A DNA stretch of 19,580 nt from Undibacterium sp. (GCA_014376575.1 JACMRF010000127.1:1-19580), one strand, 5' to 3'. Positions 8,313 to 17,808 are shown, numbered from the stretch's first letter. Program-made: numbers and translations. Notes: generated by a model not told the origin, from the sequence alone.

Positions 8313-8939
8313 ATGACAGGTATAGTTCGTAATTCTGCTTTGGAAACCAACCTGCTGGGCATGGTGCCAATGGTCATTGAGCAAAGTGGTCGGGGTGAAC
8401 GTGCTTATGATATTTACTCTCGTTTGCTTAAAGAACGAGTTATTTTCTTAGTTGGTCCGGTCAATGATCAGGCAGCTAATGTAATCGTTGCGCAAATGCT
8501 ATTTTTGGAAAGTGAAAATCCTGAAAAAGATATCTCACTTTACATTAATTCTCCAGGCGGTTCTGTGTCTGCAGGGATGGCGATTTACGATACGATGCAG
8601 TTCATTAAGCCCGACGTATCTACTTTATGCACGGGAATGGCTGCTTCGATGGGTGCGTTTCTCTTAGCGGCTGGTGCTAAGGGAAAACGCTTCTCTTTGC
8701 CTAATTCTCGCATTATGATTCACCAGCCTTCAGGCGGCGCGCAAGGGCAAGCTACCGATATTGAAATTCAAGCGCGTGAAATATTGTATTTGCGCGAGCG
8801 TTTGAATGGCATTTTGGCAGAAAAAACTGGTCAAACTATAAAGCAAATTGCGAAAGATACTGAACGCGATAACTTTATGTCTGCTGAAATTGCTGCAGAG
8901 TATGGTTTGATTGATAAGGTATTGACGCATCGTTCGTAA
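8313..8939 (+). CDS. clpP: ATP-dependent Clp protease proteolytic subunit
   Basis: 208 residues, normal for ClpP. It forms the barrel-shaped serine protease that degrades proteins fed by ClpX or ClpA. The catalytic triad is Ser112 (GMAASMGAF), His137 (MIHQPSGG) and Asp186 (DTERDNFM). The N-terminus ([26 protein letters not shown]) has the processed-propeptide form, with VPMVIEQ after a short leader. The ATG is preceded by TTAGGA at a normal distance. It sits directly after tig and is followed by a strong terminator, so clpX is not simply the next gene on the same message. Confidence 0.98.
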   Translation: MTGIVRNSALETNLLGMVPMVIEQSGRGERAYDIYSRLLKERVIFLVGPVNDQAANVIVAQMLFLESENPEKDISLYINSPGGSVSAGMAIYDTMQFIKPDVSTLCTGMAASMGAFLLAAGAKGKRFSLPNSRIMIHQPSGGAQGQATDIEIQAREILYLRERLNGILAEKTGQTIKQIAKDTERDNFMSAEIAAEYGLIDKVLTHRS

Positions 8940-8950
8940 TTTAAAAAATA

Positions 8951-8987
8951 AAAAAACGCCCGCATCAGTCCAAAGCGGGCGTTTTTT
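8951..8987 (+). terminator. Strong Rho-independent terminator between clpP and clpX
   Basis: AAAAAACGCCCGC (8951-8963) pairs perfectly with GCGGGCGTTTTTT (8975-8987), with an 11-base loop. The A-run before and T-run after make it work in either direction. Confidence 0.93.
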
Positions 8988-9100
8988 CTATTGTGCTCTA
9001 TAATAATCTGTAATCCTGATTAATGTATGTATCTCGTCATAATAAATGATGATCCTGCAGGCAATATCGCCCTCAATTTACGTTAAATACTACTTGCACC

Positions 9101-10372
9101 ATGCCTGATAAAAAATCTCCCACTGGCGAAAAACTGCTTTACTGTTCATTTTGTGGCAAGAGCCAACATGAGGTTAAGAAGCTAATTGCTGGGCCATCTG
9201 TGTTCATTTGTGATGAGTGCATTGATCTTTGTAATGACATCATCCGTGATGAAATTAGTAGTCTTGATTCTATCTCTAGCGCAAAAACTGAACTTCCTAC
9301 ACCTATCGAAATTACTGGCTTATTGGATCAGTATGTGATCGGTCAACCAACAGCGAAAAGAATTTTGGCTGTTGCTGTTTATAATCATTACAAGCGTCTT
9401 AAGCATCTTGGTAGGAAAGACGATGTAGAGCTTTCTAAGAGTAATATTTTGCTTGTGGGACCGACCGGATCGGGTAAAACATTGCTTGCGCAAACTCTAG
9501 CCCGAATGTTAAACGTTCCGTTCGTGATTGCCGATGCAACGACTTTGACTGAAGCTGGATACGTAGGCGAAGACGTTGAAAACATTATTCAAAAGCTATT
9601 GCAAAACTGTAATTATGAAGTTGAGCGTGCGCAAAAGGGTATTGTCTATATCGATGAGATTGACAAGATTTCGCGTAAATCTGATAACCCGTCGATCACT
9701 CGTGATGTCTCAGGTGAGGGCGTACAGCAAGCTTTACTTAAGCTGATTGAAGGTACGATGGCGTCTGTGCCACCACAGGGTGGACGCAAGCATCCAAATC
9801 AAGATTTTATCCAGATCGACACAACTAACATCATGTTTATTTGTGGCGGAGCGTTCGATGGTTTGTCAAAAATTATTTCTGAGCGCTCTGAGCGTAGCAG
9901 CATAGGATTTTCGGCCAGCGTGAAAAGCCAAACAGAACGCACTGCCAGCCAAATTATGCAGGATGCCGAGCCGCAAGATCTTATTAAATTTGGTTTGATC
10001 CCGGAGTTGGTCGGACGCCTTCCAGTGATTGCTACACTCAATGAGTTAGATGAAGATGCACTGATACAAATTTTGGTTGAACCAAAAAATGCATTGATTA
10101 AGCAGTACTCGAAACTGCTGGAAATGGAAGGAACTGAGCTCGAAATAAGACCTGCTGCGTTGCGAGCTATTGCGAAGAAAGCTGTCGCTCGTAAGACAGG
10201 CGCACGTGGCCTACGTTCTATTCTCGAGCATGCACTACTTGATATTATGTATGATTTGCCGAGTGAACAAAATGTTTCAAAAGTGGTTATCGATGAAAAT
10301 ACGATTGCTAATGGAGCGAAACCTTTGCTGATTTATAATGAGCAACCTAAAATATCAGGTGCTAAGTCTTAA
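9101..10372 (+). CDS. clpX: ClpX, ATPase and substrate-recognition subunit of ClpXP
   Basis: 423 residues, full length. It unfolds tagged proteins and threads them into ClpP. The N-terminal zinc-binding domain has Cys15, Cys18, Cys37 and Cys40 (YCSFCGK...ICDEC). The AAA+ module has Walker A GPTGSGKT at 120-127, Walker B IVYIDEID with Asp185-Glu186, the pore loop GYVG at 153-156, and the ClpP-docking IGF tripeptide at 268-270. It follows clpP but is separated from it by a terminator and about 110 bases, so it probably has its own promoter. A CATAAT at 9038-9043 is a possible -10, with no good -35. No Shine-Dalgarno is visible before the ATG (TACTTGCACC), which is odd among its neighbours. Confidence 0.98.
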   Translation: MPDKKSPTGEKLLYCSFCGKSQHEVKKLIAGPSVFICDECIDLCNDIIRDEISSLDSISSAKTELPTPIEITGLLDQYVIGQPTAKRILAVAVYNHYKRLKHLGRKDDVELSKSNILLVGPTGSGKTLLAQTLARMLNVPFVIADATTLTEAGYVGEDVENIIQKLLQNCNYEVERAQKGIVYIDEIDKISRKSDNPSITRDVSGEGVQQALLKLIEGTMASVPPQGGRKHPNQDFIQIDTTNIMFICGGAFDGLSKIISERSERSSIGFSASVKSQTERTASQIMQDAEPQDLIKFGLIPELVGRLPVIATLNELDEDALIQILVEPKNALIKQYSKLLEMEGTELEIRPAALRAIAKKAVARKTGARGLRSILEHALLDIMYDLPSEQNVSKVVIDENTIANGAKPLLIYNEQPKISGAKS

Positions 10373-10460
10373 TTTCCTTCGCTCTTTAATTTATTTCATT
10401 CACACCTTTATTGAATTAGCAGTACAATTTAAGTAGATAATAAACTATCAGCTTCAATCG

Positions 10461-10496
10461 AAAAGCTACCCAGACCTGCCTCTGTGTAGCTTTTTT
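10461..10496 (+). terminator. Rho-independent terminator after clpX
   Basis: AAAAGCTAC (10461-10469) pairs with GTAGCTTTT (10486-10494), and the T-run continues to 10496. It lies about 90 bases after the clpX stop and before lon. Confidence 0.82.
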
Positions 10497-10575
10497 ATTG
10501 TTTTTTCGGATGACGGGCTTGTGTTTCGGCCTAGTGCGCCAATCTATCCATTAGAAATTTTGAAAAAGGTGCGCC

Positions 10576-12984
10576 ATGACAACTTCTATGATTACTGAAC
10601 GAACCGAATTACCTTTGTTGCCACTGCGCGATGTCGTTGTGTTTCCACATATGGTGATTCCATTATTTGTCGGTCGCCCGAAATCTATCAAGGCTTTAGA
10701 AGCTGCGATGGAACAGGGTAAGTGCATCATGCTTGCGGCACAAAAAGCTGCTGCCAAGGATGAACCTTCTGCCGACGATATTTATGAAATTGGTTGTATT
10801 GCCAATATATTACAGATGCTCAAATTACCTGACGGCACTGTAAAGGTGTTAGTTGAGGGAGCGCAGCGGGCACGTATTCATAAAATTACTGAAACAGAAT
10901 CACACTTTACTGCCGATTTAACTCCGGTTGCATTGGATGAGAGTGACGATTCAGAAGTCGAAGCAATGCGCCGTGCAATCGTTCAGCAATTTGATCAATA
11001 CGTCAAATTAAACAAAAAGATACCTCCAGAAATTCTGGCGTCGTTATCTGGGATTGATGATGCGGGACGCTTAGGCGATACCATTGCTGCGCATTTACCG
11101 CTCAAGCTTGAACAGAAACAAGTGATTTTGGAAATATTCAGTGTTTCCAAACGACTGGAGCATTTGCTTGGGCAGTTGGAAGGTGAGCTGGATATTTTGC
11201 AGGTGGAAAAAAGAATTCGCGGTCGAGTCAAACGTCAAATGGAGAAATCCCAGCGTGAGTACTATTTGAATGAGCAAGTTAAGGCCATTCAAAAAGAGCT
11301 AGGCGAGGGCGAAGAGGGTGCTGACATTGACGAGCTCGAGAAAAAAATCGTTGCTGCTAAAATGCCTAAAGAGGCGCGCGACAAGGCGATGAATGAGTTG
11401 AAAAAACTCAAAATGATGTCGCCAATGTCGGCAGAAGCAACGGTCGTCAGAAACTATATCGATACCGTTGTTAATTTGCCTTGGAAGAAGAAATCCAAGG
11501 TGAATAATGATTTGACTCATGCTGAAAAAGTGTTGGAAGACGATCACTACGGGCTTGATAAAGTTAAAGAACGAATTTTGGAATATCTAGCCGTACAGCA
11601 ACGCGTTGATAAGCTAAAGGCACCGATTTTGTGTTTCGTAGGGCCACCCGGTGTTGGTAAGACATCTCTTGGGCAGTCGATCGCGCGCGCTACCAATCGT
11701 AAATTTGTACGTATGGCGCTAGGCGGCGTGCGTGATGAGGCCGAGATACGGGGACATCGTCGTACTTATATCGGTTCTATGCCCGGAAAGATATTGCAAA
11801 ATCTGGCGAAGGTTGGTGTTCGCAATCCTTTGTTTCTGCTTGATGAAGTTGATAAGATGGGTGCTGATTTCCGCGGTGATCCGTCCTCGGCATTGTTGGA
11901 GGTTCTTGATCCAGAACAAAATCACACTTTTTCGGATCATTACATTGAGGTGGATTTCGATTTGTCGGATGTTATGTTTGTGGCGACGTCAAATTCCTAC
12001 AATATTCCTGCCGCCTTACTTGATAGGATGGAGGTCATTCGTTTATCCGGTTACACCGAAGACGAAAAAACAAACATCGCACAACGTTATTTGCTGCCTA
12101 AACAAATCAAAAATAATGGTTTGAGAGACGATGAAATTAGTTTGGCCGAAACTGCTATTCGAGACATCATTCGTTACTACACACGCGAGGCTGGTGTGCG
12201 CTCTTTAGAGCGTGAAATATCCAAAATATGTCGTAAAGTAGTAAAAATGTTATTGTTGAAAAAGACAGAGAAAAAAGCGACCGTTAATTCAAAAAATCTT
12301 GATAAATATTTGGGTGTGCGTCGTTATGATTTTGGTGTGGCCGTAAAAGACAATCAGATCGGGCAAGTTGTAGGATTAGCATGGACAGAGGTGGGTGGAG
12401 ATCTGTTGACGATCGAAGCCGTTGCGATGCCTGGCAAGGGCGGAGTGATTCGTACTGGGACGCTGGGTGACGTAATGAAGGAGTCGATTGAGGCTGCTCG
12501 TACAGTGGTTCGTAGTCGCGCGAAACGTTTGGGTATTAAGGCCGACGTATTTGAAAAGAGCGATATTCATATTCACGTACCTGAAGGTGCCACGCCGAAA
12601 GACGGCCCTTCCGCAGGCATCGCGATGACGACTGCGCTGGTTTCCATTTTTACCGGTATTCCTGTTCGGGCCGATGTCGCAATGACTGGAGAAATTACTT
12701 TAAGAGGTGAGGTGTTGCCAATTGGCGGGTTGAAAGAAAAGTTGTTAGCAGCACATCGTGGTGGAATTAAGACAGTATTAATTCCTGAGGAGAATGCCAA
12801 AGATTTGACTGATATTCCAGATAATGTCAAAAATAAACTGGAAATTATTCCAGTTCGATGGATAGATAAGGTCTTGGAAATTGCACTAGAACGTCATCCC
12901 GTTGCACTGGTGGAAGATGAAGTTTCTGTTGGAGTGTCAGCTAAAGTGGATGTCTCTACCGACTCTACCGCCATCAAACATTAA
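10576..12984 (+). CDS. lon: Lon, ATP-dependent serine protease
   Basis: 802 residues, full length. It degrades misfolded and short-lived regulatory proteins in the cytoplasm. The N-terminal substrate-binding domain begins [19 protein letters not shown], followed by a coiled-coil region (about 190-290). The AAA+ module has Walker A GPPGVGKT (356-363) and Walker B FLLDEVD with Asp423-Glu424. The C-terminal protease has the Ser-Lys dyad Ser679 (KDGPSAG) and Lys722 (GGLKEKLL), which are also the E. coli residue numbers. AAAAAGG precedes the ATG. It is bracketed by terminators on both sides, so it is its own transcription unit. I looked for a heat-shock sigma32 promoter upstream and did not find a credible one. 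Confidence 0.98.
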   Translation: MTTSMITERTELPLLPLRDVVVFPHMVIPLFVGRPKSIKALEAAMEQGKCIMLAAQKAAAKDEPSADDIYEIGCIANILQMLKLPDGTVKVLVEGAQRARIHKITETESHFTADLTPVALDESDDSEVEAMRRAIVQQFDQYVKLNKKIPPEILASLSGIDDAGRLGDTIAAHLPLKLEQKQVILEIFSVSKRLEHLLGQLEGELDILQVEKRIRGRVKRQMEKSQREYYLNEQVKAIQKELGEGEEGADIDELEKKIVAAKMPKEARDKAMNELKKLKMMSPMSAEATVVRNYIDTVVNLPWKKKSKVNNDLTHAEKVLEDDHYGLDKVKERILEYLAVQQRVDKLKAPILCFVGPPGVGKTSLGQSIARATNRKFVRMALGGVRDEAEIRGHRRTYIGSMPGKILQNLAKVGVRNPLFLLDEVDKMGADFRGDPSSALLEVLDPEQNHTFSDHYIEVDFDLSDVMFVATSNSYNIPAALLDRMEVIRLSGYTEDEKTNIAQRYLLPKQIKNNGLRDDEISLAETAIRDIIRYYTREAGVRSLEREISKICRKVVKMLLLKKTEKKATVNSKNLDKYLGVRRYDFGVAVKDNQIGQVVGLAWTEVGGDLLTIEAVAMPGKGGVIRTGTLGDVMKESIEAARTVVRSRAKRLGIKADVFEKSDIHIHVPEGATPKDGPSAGIAMTTALVSIFTGIPVRADVAMTGEITLRGEVLPIGGLKEKLLAAHRGGIKTVLIPEENAKDLTDIPDNVKNKLEIIPVRWIDKVLEIALERHPVALVEDEVSVGVSAKVDVSTDSTAIKH

Positions 12985-12995
12985 GGCTGTTACTG

Positions 12996-13028
12996 AAAAA
13001 ACGCCCGAATTAAATCGGGCGTGTTTTT
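12996..13028. terminator. Bidirectional terminator shared by lon and lexA
   Basis: ACGCCCGA (13001-13008) and TCGGGCGT (13015-13022) form an 8-bp stem with a 6-base loop. It has a run of As before and GTTTTT after, so both strands see a hairpin followed by Ts. It lies between the converging ends of lon and lexA, and no other terminator for lexA is seen. Confidence 0.85.
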
Positions 13029-13080
13029 GTTTATTCTTCTAAATGAAAAAATAGGATGAATGGACAAATTTCTTGCAAGC

Positions 13081-13737
13081 TTATGCCCAAGTACGCATTA
13101 ATCCAACGGCGAGGCCTTCAAGTGAAAAATCCGATTCGGTTTCACTTATTTTGATTATGGAAAAATCCGAATTTTCGGGCAATAGCTCGATCCCGAAATT
13201 AGTTTTTTTGTAACGTTTTACTGTGACATCATCGCCGATCCTAGCGACGACTATTTGGCCGTTTCGCGCAGAGTTTGATTTTTTTACAGCAAGCAAATCG
13301 CCATCAAGAATGCCCGCATCGCGCATTGACATGCCACGTACTTTGAGCAAAAAGTCTGGTTTAGTTGAAAATAACGAAGGGTCAACGCTGTAGGTGGCTT
13401 CCACATGCTCCGTAGCCAAGATGGGTGAGCCAGCAGCTACTCTTCCCACCAAGGGCAAACTTAATTGCATCAGCGATGGATGAGGTAGTGTCATTTGTAT
13501 ACCAGGTATGTGGCTTGATAATACTGATTCCCGCAAACGAATCCCGCGTGAGGTTCCTGCGGCAATCTCAATAACACCTTTGCGTGCGAGAGCCTGTAAA
13601 TGTTCTTCGGCCGCATTAGTAGAGCGAAAGCCAAGTTCTGCGGCAATCTCTGCCCTAGTTGGAGGGAAACCAGTATTTTGAATGGCATCCTTGATTAAAT
13701 TTAAAATTTGTTCTTGGCGAGCAGTGAGCTTAAGCAT
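13081..13737 (-). CDS. lexA: LexA, SOS response repressor
   Basis: 218 residues. It represses DNA-damage genes and cleaves itself when RecA filaments form. The N-terminal winged helix has [13 protein letters not shown] and [15 protein letters not shown]. The cleavage site is Ala102-Gly103 in VGRVAAGSP. The catalytic Ser137 (GMSMRDAGI) and Lys174 (VTVKRYKK) are spaced from the cleavage site exactly as in E. coli. It is longer than E. coli LexA (202) because of a linker between the two domains (about 70-95). The start is supported by GGAAG upstream. Two perfect SOS boxes in front show that it controls itself. It converges with lon. Confidence 0.98.
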   Translation of the reverse strand: MLKLTARQEQILNLIKDAIQNTGFPPTRAEIAAELGFRSTNAAEEHLQALARKGVIEIAAGTSRGIRLRESVLSSHIPGIQMTLPHPSLMQLSLPLVGRVAAGSPILATEHVEATYSVDPSLFSTKPDFLLKVRGMSMRDAGILDGDLLAVKKSNSARNGQIVVARIGDDVTVKRYKKTNFGIELLPENSDFSIIKISETESDFSLEGLAVGLMRTWA

Positions 13738-13755
13738 GGCGTAACTTCCAATTTG

Positions 13756-13771
13756 CTGTATGTATAGACAG
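13756..13771. promoter_or_regulatory. SOS box 1 (LexA operator)
   Basis: CTGTATGTATAGACAG: perfect CTGT-N8-ACAG, lying about 20 bases before the lexA start. One of a tandem pair. Confidence 0.92.
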
Positions 13772-13772
13772 A

Positions 13773-13788
13773 CTGTATTTTTATACAG
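13773..13788. promoter_or_regulatory. SOS box 2 (LexA operator)
   Basis: CTGTATTTTTATACAG: a second perfect CTGT-N8-ACAG, one base beyond the first, so the centres are 17 bases apart. On the minus strand a TATAAA inside it may be the lexA -10, with TTGCAT upstream, which would let LexA block its own promoter directly. Confidence 0.92.
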
Positions 13789-13894
13789 TACAGCGACTTA
13801 TGCAAGAAAAATAATGAAAACGATAAATTTGTAGATTTGATCTCGGCGCTGCAAGTGATTTGCCTCTTAAGTTTTGAGTAAGGTGTTGAATAGA

Positions 13895-13923
13895 TTGAGT
13901 AATGTTGAAAAATCAGTTATCAT
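13895..13923 (+). promoter_or_regulatory. Sigma70-type promoter for the rpsF operon
   Basis: TTGAGT (13895-13900), a 17-base spacer and TATCAT (13918-13923). The start would be near 13930, giving a leader of about 70 bases before rpsF. The LexA boxes are more than 100 bases upstream, so this operon is unlikely to be under LexA. Confidence 0.6.
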
Positions 13924-13938
13924 AGTTGGCTTTCCTCT

Positions 13939-13967
13939 TCCCACACTTGTCTTGACGCCAGGGTGGG
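13939..13967 (+). promoter_or_regulatory. Hairpin in the rpsF leader, possible S6:S18 autoregulatory site
   Basis: CCCAC and GTGGG form a 5-bp base stem, with CTTG/CAGG continuing above one unpaired A and a loop of about 9 bases. In many bacteria the S6:S18 complex binds a hairpin in this leader and represses its own operon. The location fits, but I cannot match the known CCG-bulge motif here, so this is only a candidate. Confidence 0.3.
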
Positions 13968-13998
13968 CTTATTTTTTTATTGTCCCTAAGGAGAATAT

Positions 13999-14367
13999 AT
14001 GCGTCATTATGAAATCGTATTTATCGTACATCCTGATCAAAGCGAGCAAGTGCCTGCAATGATCGAGCGCTACAAAGCTAGCGTAACAACACGCGGTGGT
14101 CAGGTTCACCGCGTTGAGGATTGGGGCCGTCGTCAATTGGCTTACATGATTCAAAAATTAGCAAAAGCACACTATGTTTGCATGAACATTGAATGCGATG
14201 CTGAAACTTTGCTTGAGTTGGAAACAGCATTCAAATTCAACGATGCCGTACTGCGCCACCTCACAGTTAAGCTGAAAAAAGCTGAAACTACTCCATCTCC
14301 AATGATGAAGTCTGTACAGAAAGAAGATGCAGCTAAGACGCAACGCGTTGAAGCGCCTGCAGCTTAA
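13999..14367 (+). CDS. rpsF: 30S ribosomal protein S6
   Basis: 122 residues. S6 binds the 30S platform together with S18. The S6 start [25 protein letters not shown] and the later [23 protein letters not shown] are typical. The C-terminal tail (about 95-122) is loose, charged and Ala-rich, as is usual for S6 tails. A strong AAGGAG lies 5 bases before the ATG. First gene of rpsF–priB–rpsR–rplI; priB follows after 28 bases. Confidence 0.97.
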   Translation: MRHYEIVFIVHPDQSEQVPAMIERYKASVTTRGGQVHRVEDWGRRQLAYMIQKLAKAHYVCMNIECDAETLLELETAFKFNDAVLRHLTVKLKKAETTPSPMMKSVQKEDAAKTQRVEAPAA

Positions 14368-14395
14368 TATTTTTGATGAGGACGCGTAATTATTT

Positions 14396-14710
14396 GTGAA
14401 TCAGCTTAAATTTGTAGCTACTATTGCGGAAAAATCGGCGCTCCGTTACACGCCAGCAGGTATCCCGATAGCAACTGCAGTATTGATGCATAGCTCCGAG
14501 CAGACGCAGGCAGGTACTCAACGCCAGATTGAATTTGAAATTTCTGCAATTGCTGCAGGTGATATTTCAAAAAAATTTCTGGAAATTGAATTGCAAACTG
14601 TTTTGGTATTCACAGGTTTTTTGGCGCGTAAGAACCGCAACAGCAAAAGTCTCATTTTTCATGTCACTGATTTTCAGATAAGTGAACGTGAGACATCTTT
14701 ACTAGATTAG
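14396..14710 (+). CDS. priB: PriB, primosomal replication protein N
   Basis: 104 residues, the usual PriB length. A dimeric single-stranded-DNA-binding OB-fold protein that helps PriA restart stalled forks. Visible: an OB-like start (NQLKFVATIAEKSALRYTPAGIPIATAVLMHSS), FEISAIAAGDISKKFLEIEL and VFTGFLARKNRNSKSLIFHV. It starts with GTG; an AGG lies about 14 bases upstream, further than normal, so initiation may be weak or coupled to rpsF. Its place between rpsF and rpsR is the standard betaproteobacterial and gammaproteobacterial order, which supports the call. Confidence 0.94.
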   Translation: MNQLKFVATIAEKSALRYTPAGIPIATAVLMHSSEQTQAGTQRQIEFEISAIAAGDISKKFLEIELQTVLVFTGFLARKNRNSKSLIFHVTDFQISERETSLLD

Positions 14711-14719
14711 GAGCCTAAA

Positions 14720-15004
14720 ATGGCATTCGGTAAAAAATTTGATAAAAGCAAACTGAAGCAAAAGCGTCAGCAACAAAACCCTTTGTTCAAACGCAAAAAA
14801 TTCTGTCGCTTTTCAGCAGGACATGTCGCAGCAGTTGATTACAAAGACATTGATACTTTGAAAGACTTCGTGCAAGAAAACGGCAAAATCATGCCAGCAC
14901 GTTTAACTGGCACTGTAGCCTTGTACCAGCGTCAAGTTGATACAGCGATCAAGCGCGCACGCTACCTCGCGTTGCTGCCGTACACTGATCTGCATACAGC
15001 GTAA
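14720..15004 (+). CDS. rpsR: 30S ribosomal protein S18
   Basis: 94 residues. S18 pairs with S6 on the platform. The core [21 protein letters not shown] and [11 protein letters not shown] and the final Arg/Lys-rich helix match the family. It is longer than E. coli S18 (75), mainly because of a basic, Gln-rich N-terminal extension (about 1-22). A good TTAGGAG precedes the ATG; 9 bases separate it from priB. Confidence 0.97.
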   Translation: MAFGKKFDKSKLKQKRQQQNPLFKRKKFCRFSAGHVAAVDYKDIDTLKDFVQENGKIMPARLTGTVALYQRQVDTAIKRARYLALLPYTDLHTA

Positions 15005-15017
15005 TTAGGAGAATAAT

Positions 15018-15470
15018 ATGCAAATTATTTTGATGGATAAAGTCGTTAATCTCGGCAATTTGGGTGACGTAGTTCGTGTTAAAGACGGCTACGCGCGTAA
15101 CTTTTTGATTCCTCAACGGCTAGCTCGTCGTGCTACTGCTGCTGCGATAGCGGAATTTGAAGCTAAACGTGCTGAGTTGGAAAAAGCAGCTGCTCAGAAA
15201 TTAGCTGCGGCGCAAGCTCAGGGCGAAAAAATGAGTGGTTTGACTGTTCAAATCTCGCAAAAATCTGGTGTCGATGGCCGTTTGTTTGGTTCCGTCACTA
15301 ATGCCGATATTGCTGAAGCAATGACTAAACAAGGTTTTGCAGTTGAAAAATCGCAAGTTCGTTTGCCTTTGGGTCCTTTGAAGACTGCTGGCGATCACTC
15401 AGTTTCAGTTGCTTTACATGCTGAAGTGGTTGTTGATGTTATTGTTGCGGTACTGGGCGAACACGCATAA
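15018..15470 (+). CDS. rplI: 50S ribosomal protein L9
   Basis: 150 residues, full length. L9 binds 23S rRNA near the L1 stalk and protrudes as two domains on a long helix. The N-terminal signature is [33 protein letters not shown]; an Ala/Glu/Lys-rich connecting helix covers about 38-75, and the C-terminal domain contains [27 protein letters not shown] lies before the ATG. Last gene of the operon, followed by a strong terminator. Confidence 0.98.
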   Translation: MQIILMDKVVNLGNLGDVVRVKDGYARNFLIPQRLARRATAAAIAEFEAKRAELEKAAAQKLAAAQAQGEKMSGLTVQISQKSGVDGRLFGSVTNADIAEAMTKQGFAVEKSQVRLPLGPLKTAGDHSVSVALHAEVVVDVIVAVLGEHA

Positions 15471-15486
15471 TACTCTAGATGCTATC

Positions 15487-15516
15487 AAAAAAAGCCGGGT
15501 TCTCCCGGCTTTTTTT
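15487..15516 (+). terminator. Rho-independent terminator of the rpsF–rplI operon
   Basis: AGCCGGG (15493-15499) and CCCGGCT (15504-15510) with a TTCT loop, flanked by an A-run and a T-run that extend the stem. Confidence 0.94.
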
Positions 15517-15672
15517 ATTTGGTTTGTCATTGTGAGAAGTAAGATTTTAATCAAACGGCGAGTAGTCGTTAATTTCGTTTTCAGTATATCGGCAGCATTC
15601 TGCATTCGCTTATCCGCATCGAATAGACTAGGCGTGACATGTTTTCAGTTATTTCGACGGTGAATAAAAAGG

Positions 15673-15678
15673 TATAAT
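15673..15678 (+). promoter_or_regulatory. TATAAT box immediately upstream of dnaB
   Basis: A perfect TATAAT at 15673-15678 lies 7 bases before the ATG at 15686, so transcription from it would start at about that codon. No convincing -35 is seen at the right distance, which lowers confidence. Confidence 0.4.
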
Positions 15679-15685
15679 GCGCGCC

Positions 15686-17074
15686 ATGAAAGCTCCTTCC
15701 GATCCTCAGTTAGACTCCATTCGTGTCCCACCGCATTCAATCGAAGCAGAGCAATCTGTTCTGGGGGGGCTGTTATTGGATAACGCCGCTTGGGATCGAA
15801 TTGCTGATTTCATCAACGAAGGCGATTTTTACCGTTATGATCATCGCATCATTTTTCAATGCATCGTCAAACTGATAAATGGTTCAAGGCCTGCTGATGT
15901 TATTACCGTATTCGACGCGCTCACAGCGATCAACAAGGCTGACGACGCAGGGGGGCTAACATACCTCAACGCGCTAGCCCAAAACACGCCATCAGCGGCG
16001 AATATTCGGCGTTATGCCGAGATCGTACGAGATCGCGGTGTGTTACGAAAATTAATTACCGTTTCAGATGAAATCGCTGGTCAAGCTTTTAATCCGCAAG
16101 GCAAAGAAGTCAAGCAAATGCTAGATGAGGCGGAATCAAAAATTTTTGCGATTGCCGAAGAAGGTTCACGCGGTGCGCAGGGCTTTCACGCGATTCAGCC
16201 TTTATTGACGCAAGTTGTTGAACGTATTGATGAATTGTATAACCGAGACCACACTAGCGACATCACGGGTGTCCCGACCGGCTTCACTGATCTCGATAAA
16301 ATGACTTCTGGCTTGCAGCCTGGCGATTTGATTATCGTCGCCGGGCGTCCATCCATGGGTAAGACCGCATTTTCTATTAATATTGCCGAGACAGTGGCGA
16401 TTGAGAGTGGTTTGCCGGTTGCTGTATTCTCGATGGAAATGGGCGGTGCGCAATTGGCAATGCGCATGCTTGGTTCTGTTGGTCGTCTGGATCAACATCG
16501 TTTGCGTACTGGTCGATTGATTGATGAAGATTGGCCAAGGCTGACGCACGCAATACAAAAAATGAATGATGCGCAACTATTTATTGATGAGACGCCGGCA
16601 CTTAGCTCGATTGAATTGCGTGCCCGTGCGCGTCGACTCTCGCGCCAATGTGGCAAGCTTGGGTTGATCGTCATCGATTACTTACAACTCATGTCCGGAA
16701 ATACTCAAGGAGAGAATCGCGCTACCGAAATTTCAGAAATTTCTCGAAGTTTAAAAGGTTTAGCGAAAGAGTTGCAATGTCCTGTTATTGCCTTGTCGCA
16801 ATTGAATCGCGCATTGGAGCAAAGGCCTAATAAACGTCCTATTATGTCCGATTTGCGCGAATCTGGCGCTATTGAACAAGATGCTGACGTTATCCTTTTT
16901 ATCTACCGTGACCAGGTCTATAACCCTGATTCTCCGGATAAAGGGACCGCAGAAATTATTATCGGTAAGCAGCGTAATGGTCCTATCGGTAGTGTACGTT
17001 TGACCTTCCTAGGTGAGTACACCAAGTTTGATAATTACACTGGGTCATTATCTATTTATGGTGATAACGAATAG
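15686..17074 (+). CDS. dnaB: Replicative DNA helicase DnaB
   Basis: 462 residues from this start. A hexameric ring that unwinds DNA ahead of the polymerase and recruits primase. The N-terminal domain begins PPHSIEAEQSVLGGLLLDN. The RecA-like C-terminal domain has Walker A GRPSMGKT (about 220-227) and Walker B LIVIDYLQLM with Asp331. The DnaB signatures SDLRESGAIEQDADVI and IIGKQRNGP follow. There is no intein at the usual insertion sites. I prefer MKAPSDPQLDS (15686) over the in-frame ATG at 15677, because the latter lies inside the TATAAT box and gives a less typical N-terminus; the upstream AAAAAGG is 4 bases from one and 13 from the other, so the choice is not certain. Confidence 0.96.
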   Translation: MKAPSDPQLDSIRVPPHSIEAEQSVLGGLLLDNAAWDRIADFINEGDFYRYDHRIIFQCIVKLINGSRPADVITVFDALTAINKADDAGGLTYLNALAQNTPSAANIRRYAEIVRDRGVLRKLITVSDEIAGQAFNPQGKEVKQMLDEAESKIFAIAEEGSRGAQGFHAIQPLLTQVVERIDELYNRDHTSDITGVPTGFTDLDKMTSGLQPGDLIIVAGRPSMGKTAFSINIAETVAIESGLPVAVFSMEMGGAQLAMRMLGSVGRLDQHRLRTGRLIDEDWPRLTHAIQKMNDAQLFIDETPALSSIELRARARRLSRQCGKLGLIVIDYLQLMSGNTQGENRATEISEISRSLKGLAKELQCPVIALSQLNRALEQRPNKRPIMSDLRESGAIEQDADVILFIYRDQVYNPDSPDKGTAEIIIGKQRNGPIGSVRLTFLGEYTKFDNYTGSLSIYGDNE

Positions 17075-17137
17075 TTTTGGTTAGCTGAAGCAACTGGATT
17101 TTATAGCAGTATCTGACAAGTTATACGGCTTCGTGAT

Positions 17138-17166
17138 TTGAACGCCGATCTTAAAAATTTTCTATT
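17138..17166 (+). promoter_or_regulatory. Possible sigma70 promoter for the DUF47–pit pair
   Basis: TTGAAC (17138-17143), a 17-base spacer and TCTATT (17161-17166, four of six matches). The start would be only about 10 bases before the ATG. Weak on sequence alone. Confidence 0.3.
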
Positions 17167-17181
17167 TAGAGTGAGAAAAAA

Positions 17182-17808
17182 ATGTTTGGACGATTCATGC
17201 CCACTGAGGGTAAATTTTTTGATCTCTTCAACCAGCATGCTGAGCTGTGTGTCAAGGGATCAAAAGAAATGGTTGCTTTGATGACCAATTTTGTTGATTT
17301 GGAAATTCGCGTTCATGCGATTGAAGCGATAGAAAAAGAAGCCGATAAGGTTACCTACAATACAATTGAATTATTGCACAAGACATTCATTACCCCTTTA
17401 GATAGGGATGATATCCATAAGCTAATTACCCGCATGGATGATATTTTAGATTTGCTGGAAGATGCGGCACAGACCATATCGCTCTATGATATTCGTGAAA
17501 TTACACCAGAAGCGAAACGCTTGGCCGAGTTGTGCCTCGCTTGCGCAGAAAAAGTAAGAGCGGCGGTGGCTCTACTCCACAATATGGATAATTCTCACGA
17601 GATTCTAGCGATTTGTGAAGAAATTGACAGATTAGAGTCCGATGCAGATCACGTCATGCGTGCAGCGATGTCCAAGTTATTTCGTGACGAACCTGATGTC
17701 CGCAATTTGATCAAGCTCAAGGCAATTTATGAGATATTGGAAACAGTAACGGATCGCTGTGAAGATGTGGCAAATATTATTGAAGGCATCATTGTAGAAA
17801 ACGCATAA
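17182..17808 (+). CDS. DUF47/PhoU-like protein, probable regulator of the Pit transporter
   Basis: 208 residues, all-helical, in the DUF47 family related to PhoU. Two repeats carry acidic metal-binding motifs: EKEAD (51-55) with TRMDDILD (83-90), and ESDAD (152-156) with TDRCEDVAN (190-198). Such proteins are commonly encoded next to PiT phosphate transporters and are thought to modulate their activity. The pit gene begins about 120 bases downstream on the same strand with no terminator seen between, so the two are probably one operon. Exact role not shown by sequence. Confidence 0.93.
   Translation: MFGRFMPTEGKFFDLFNQHAELCVKGSKEMVALMTNFVDLEIRVHAIEAIEKEADKVTYNTIELLHKTFITPLDRDDIHKLITRMDDILDLLEDAAQTISLYDIREITPEAKRLAELCLACAEKVRAAVALLHNMDNSHEILAICEEIDRLESDADHVMRAAMSKLFRDEPDVRNLIKLKAIYEILETVTDRCEDVANIIEGIIVENA

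Noticed and set aside
10500..10575. Heat-shock (sigma32) promoter upstream of lon
   Set aside because: A CTTG at 10518 and a CCATTA near 10548 resemble half-elements, but the spacing is far too long.
13789..13998. LexA control of the rpsF operon from the divergent SOS boxes
   Set aside because: The rpsF promoter lies more than 100 bases from the boxes, so direct repression is unlikely.
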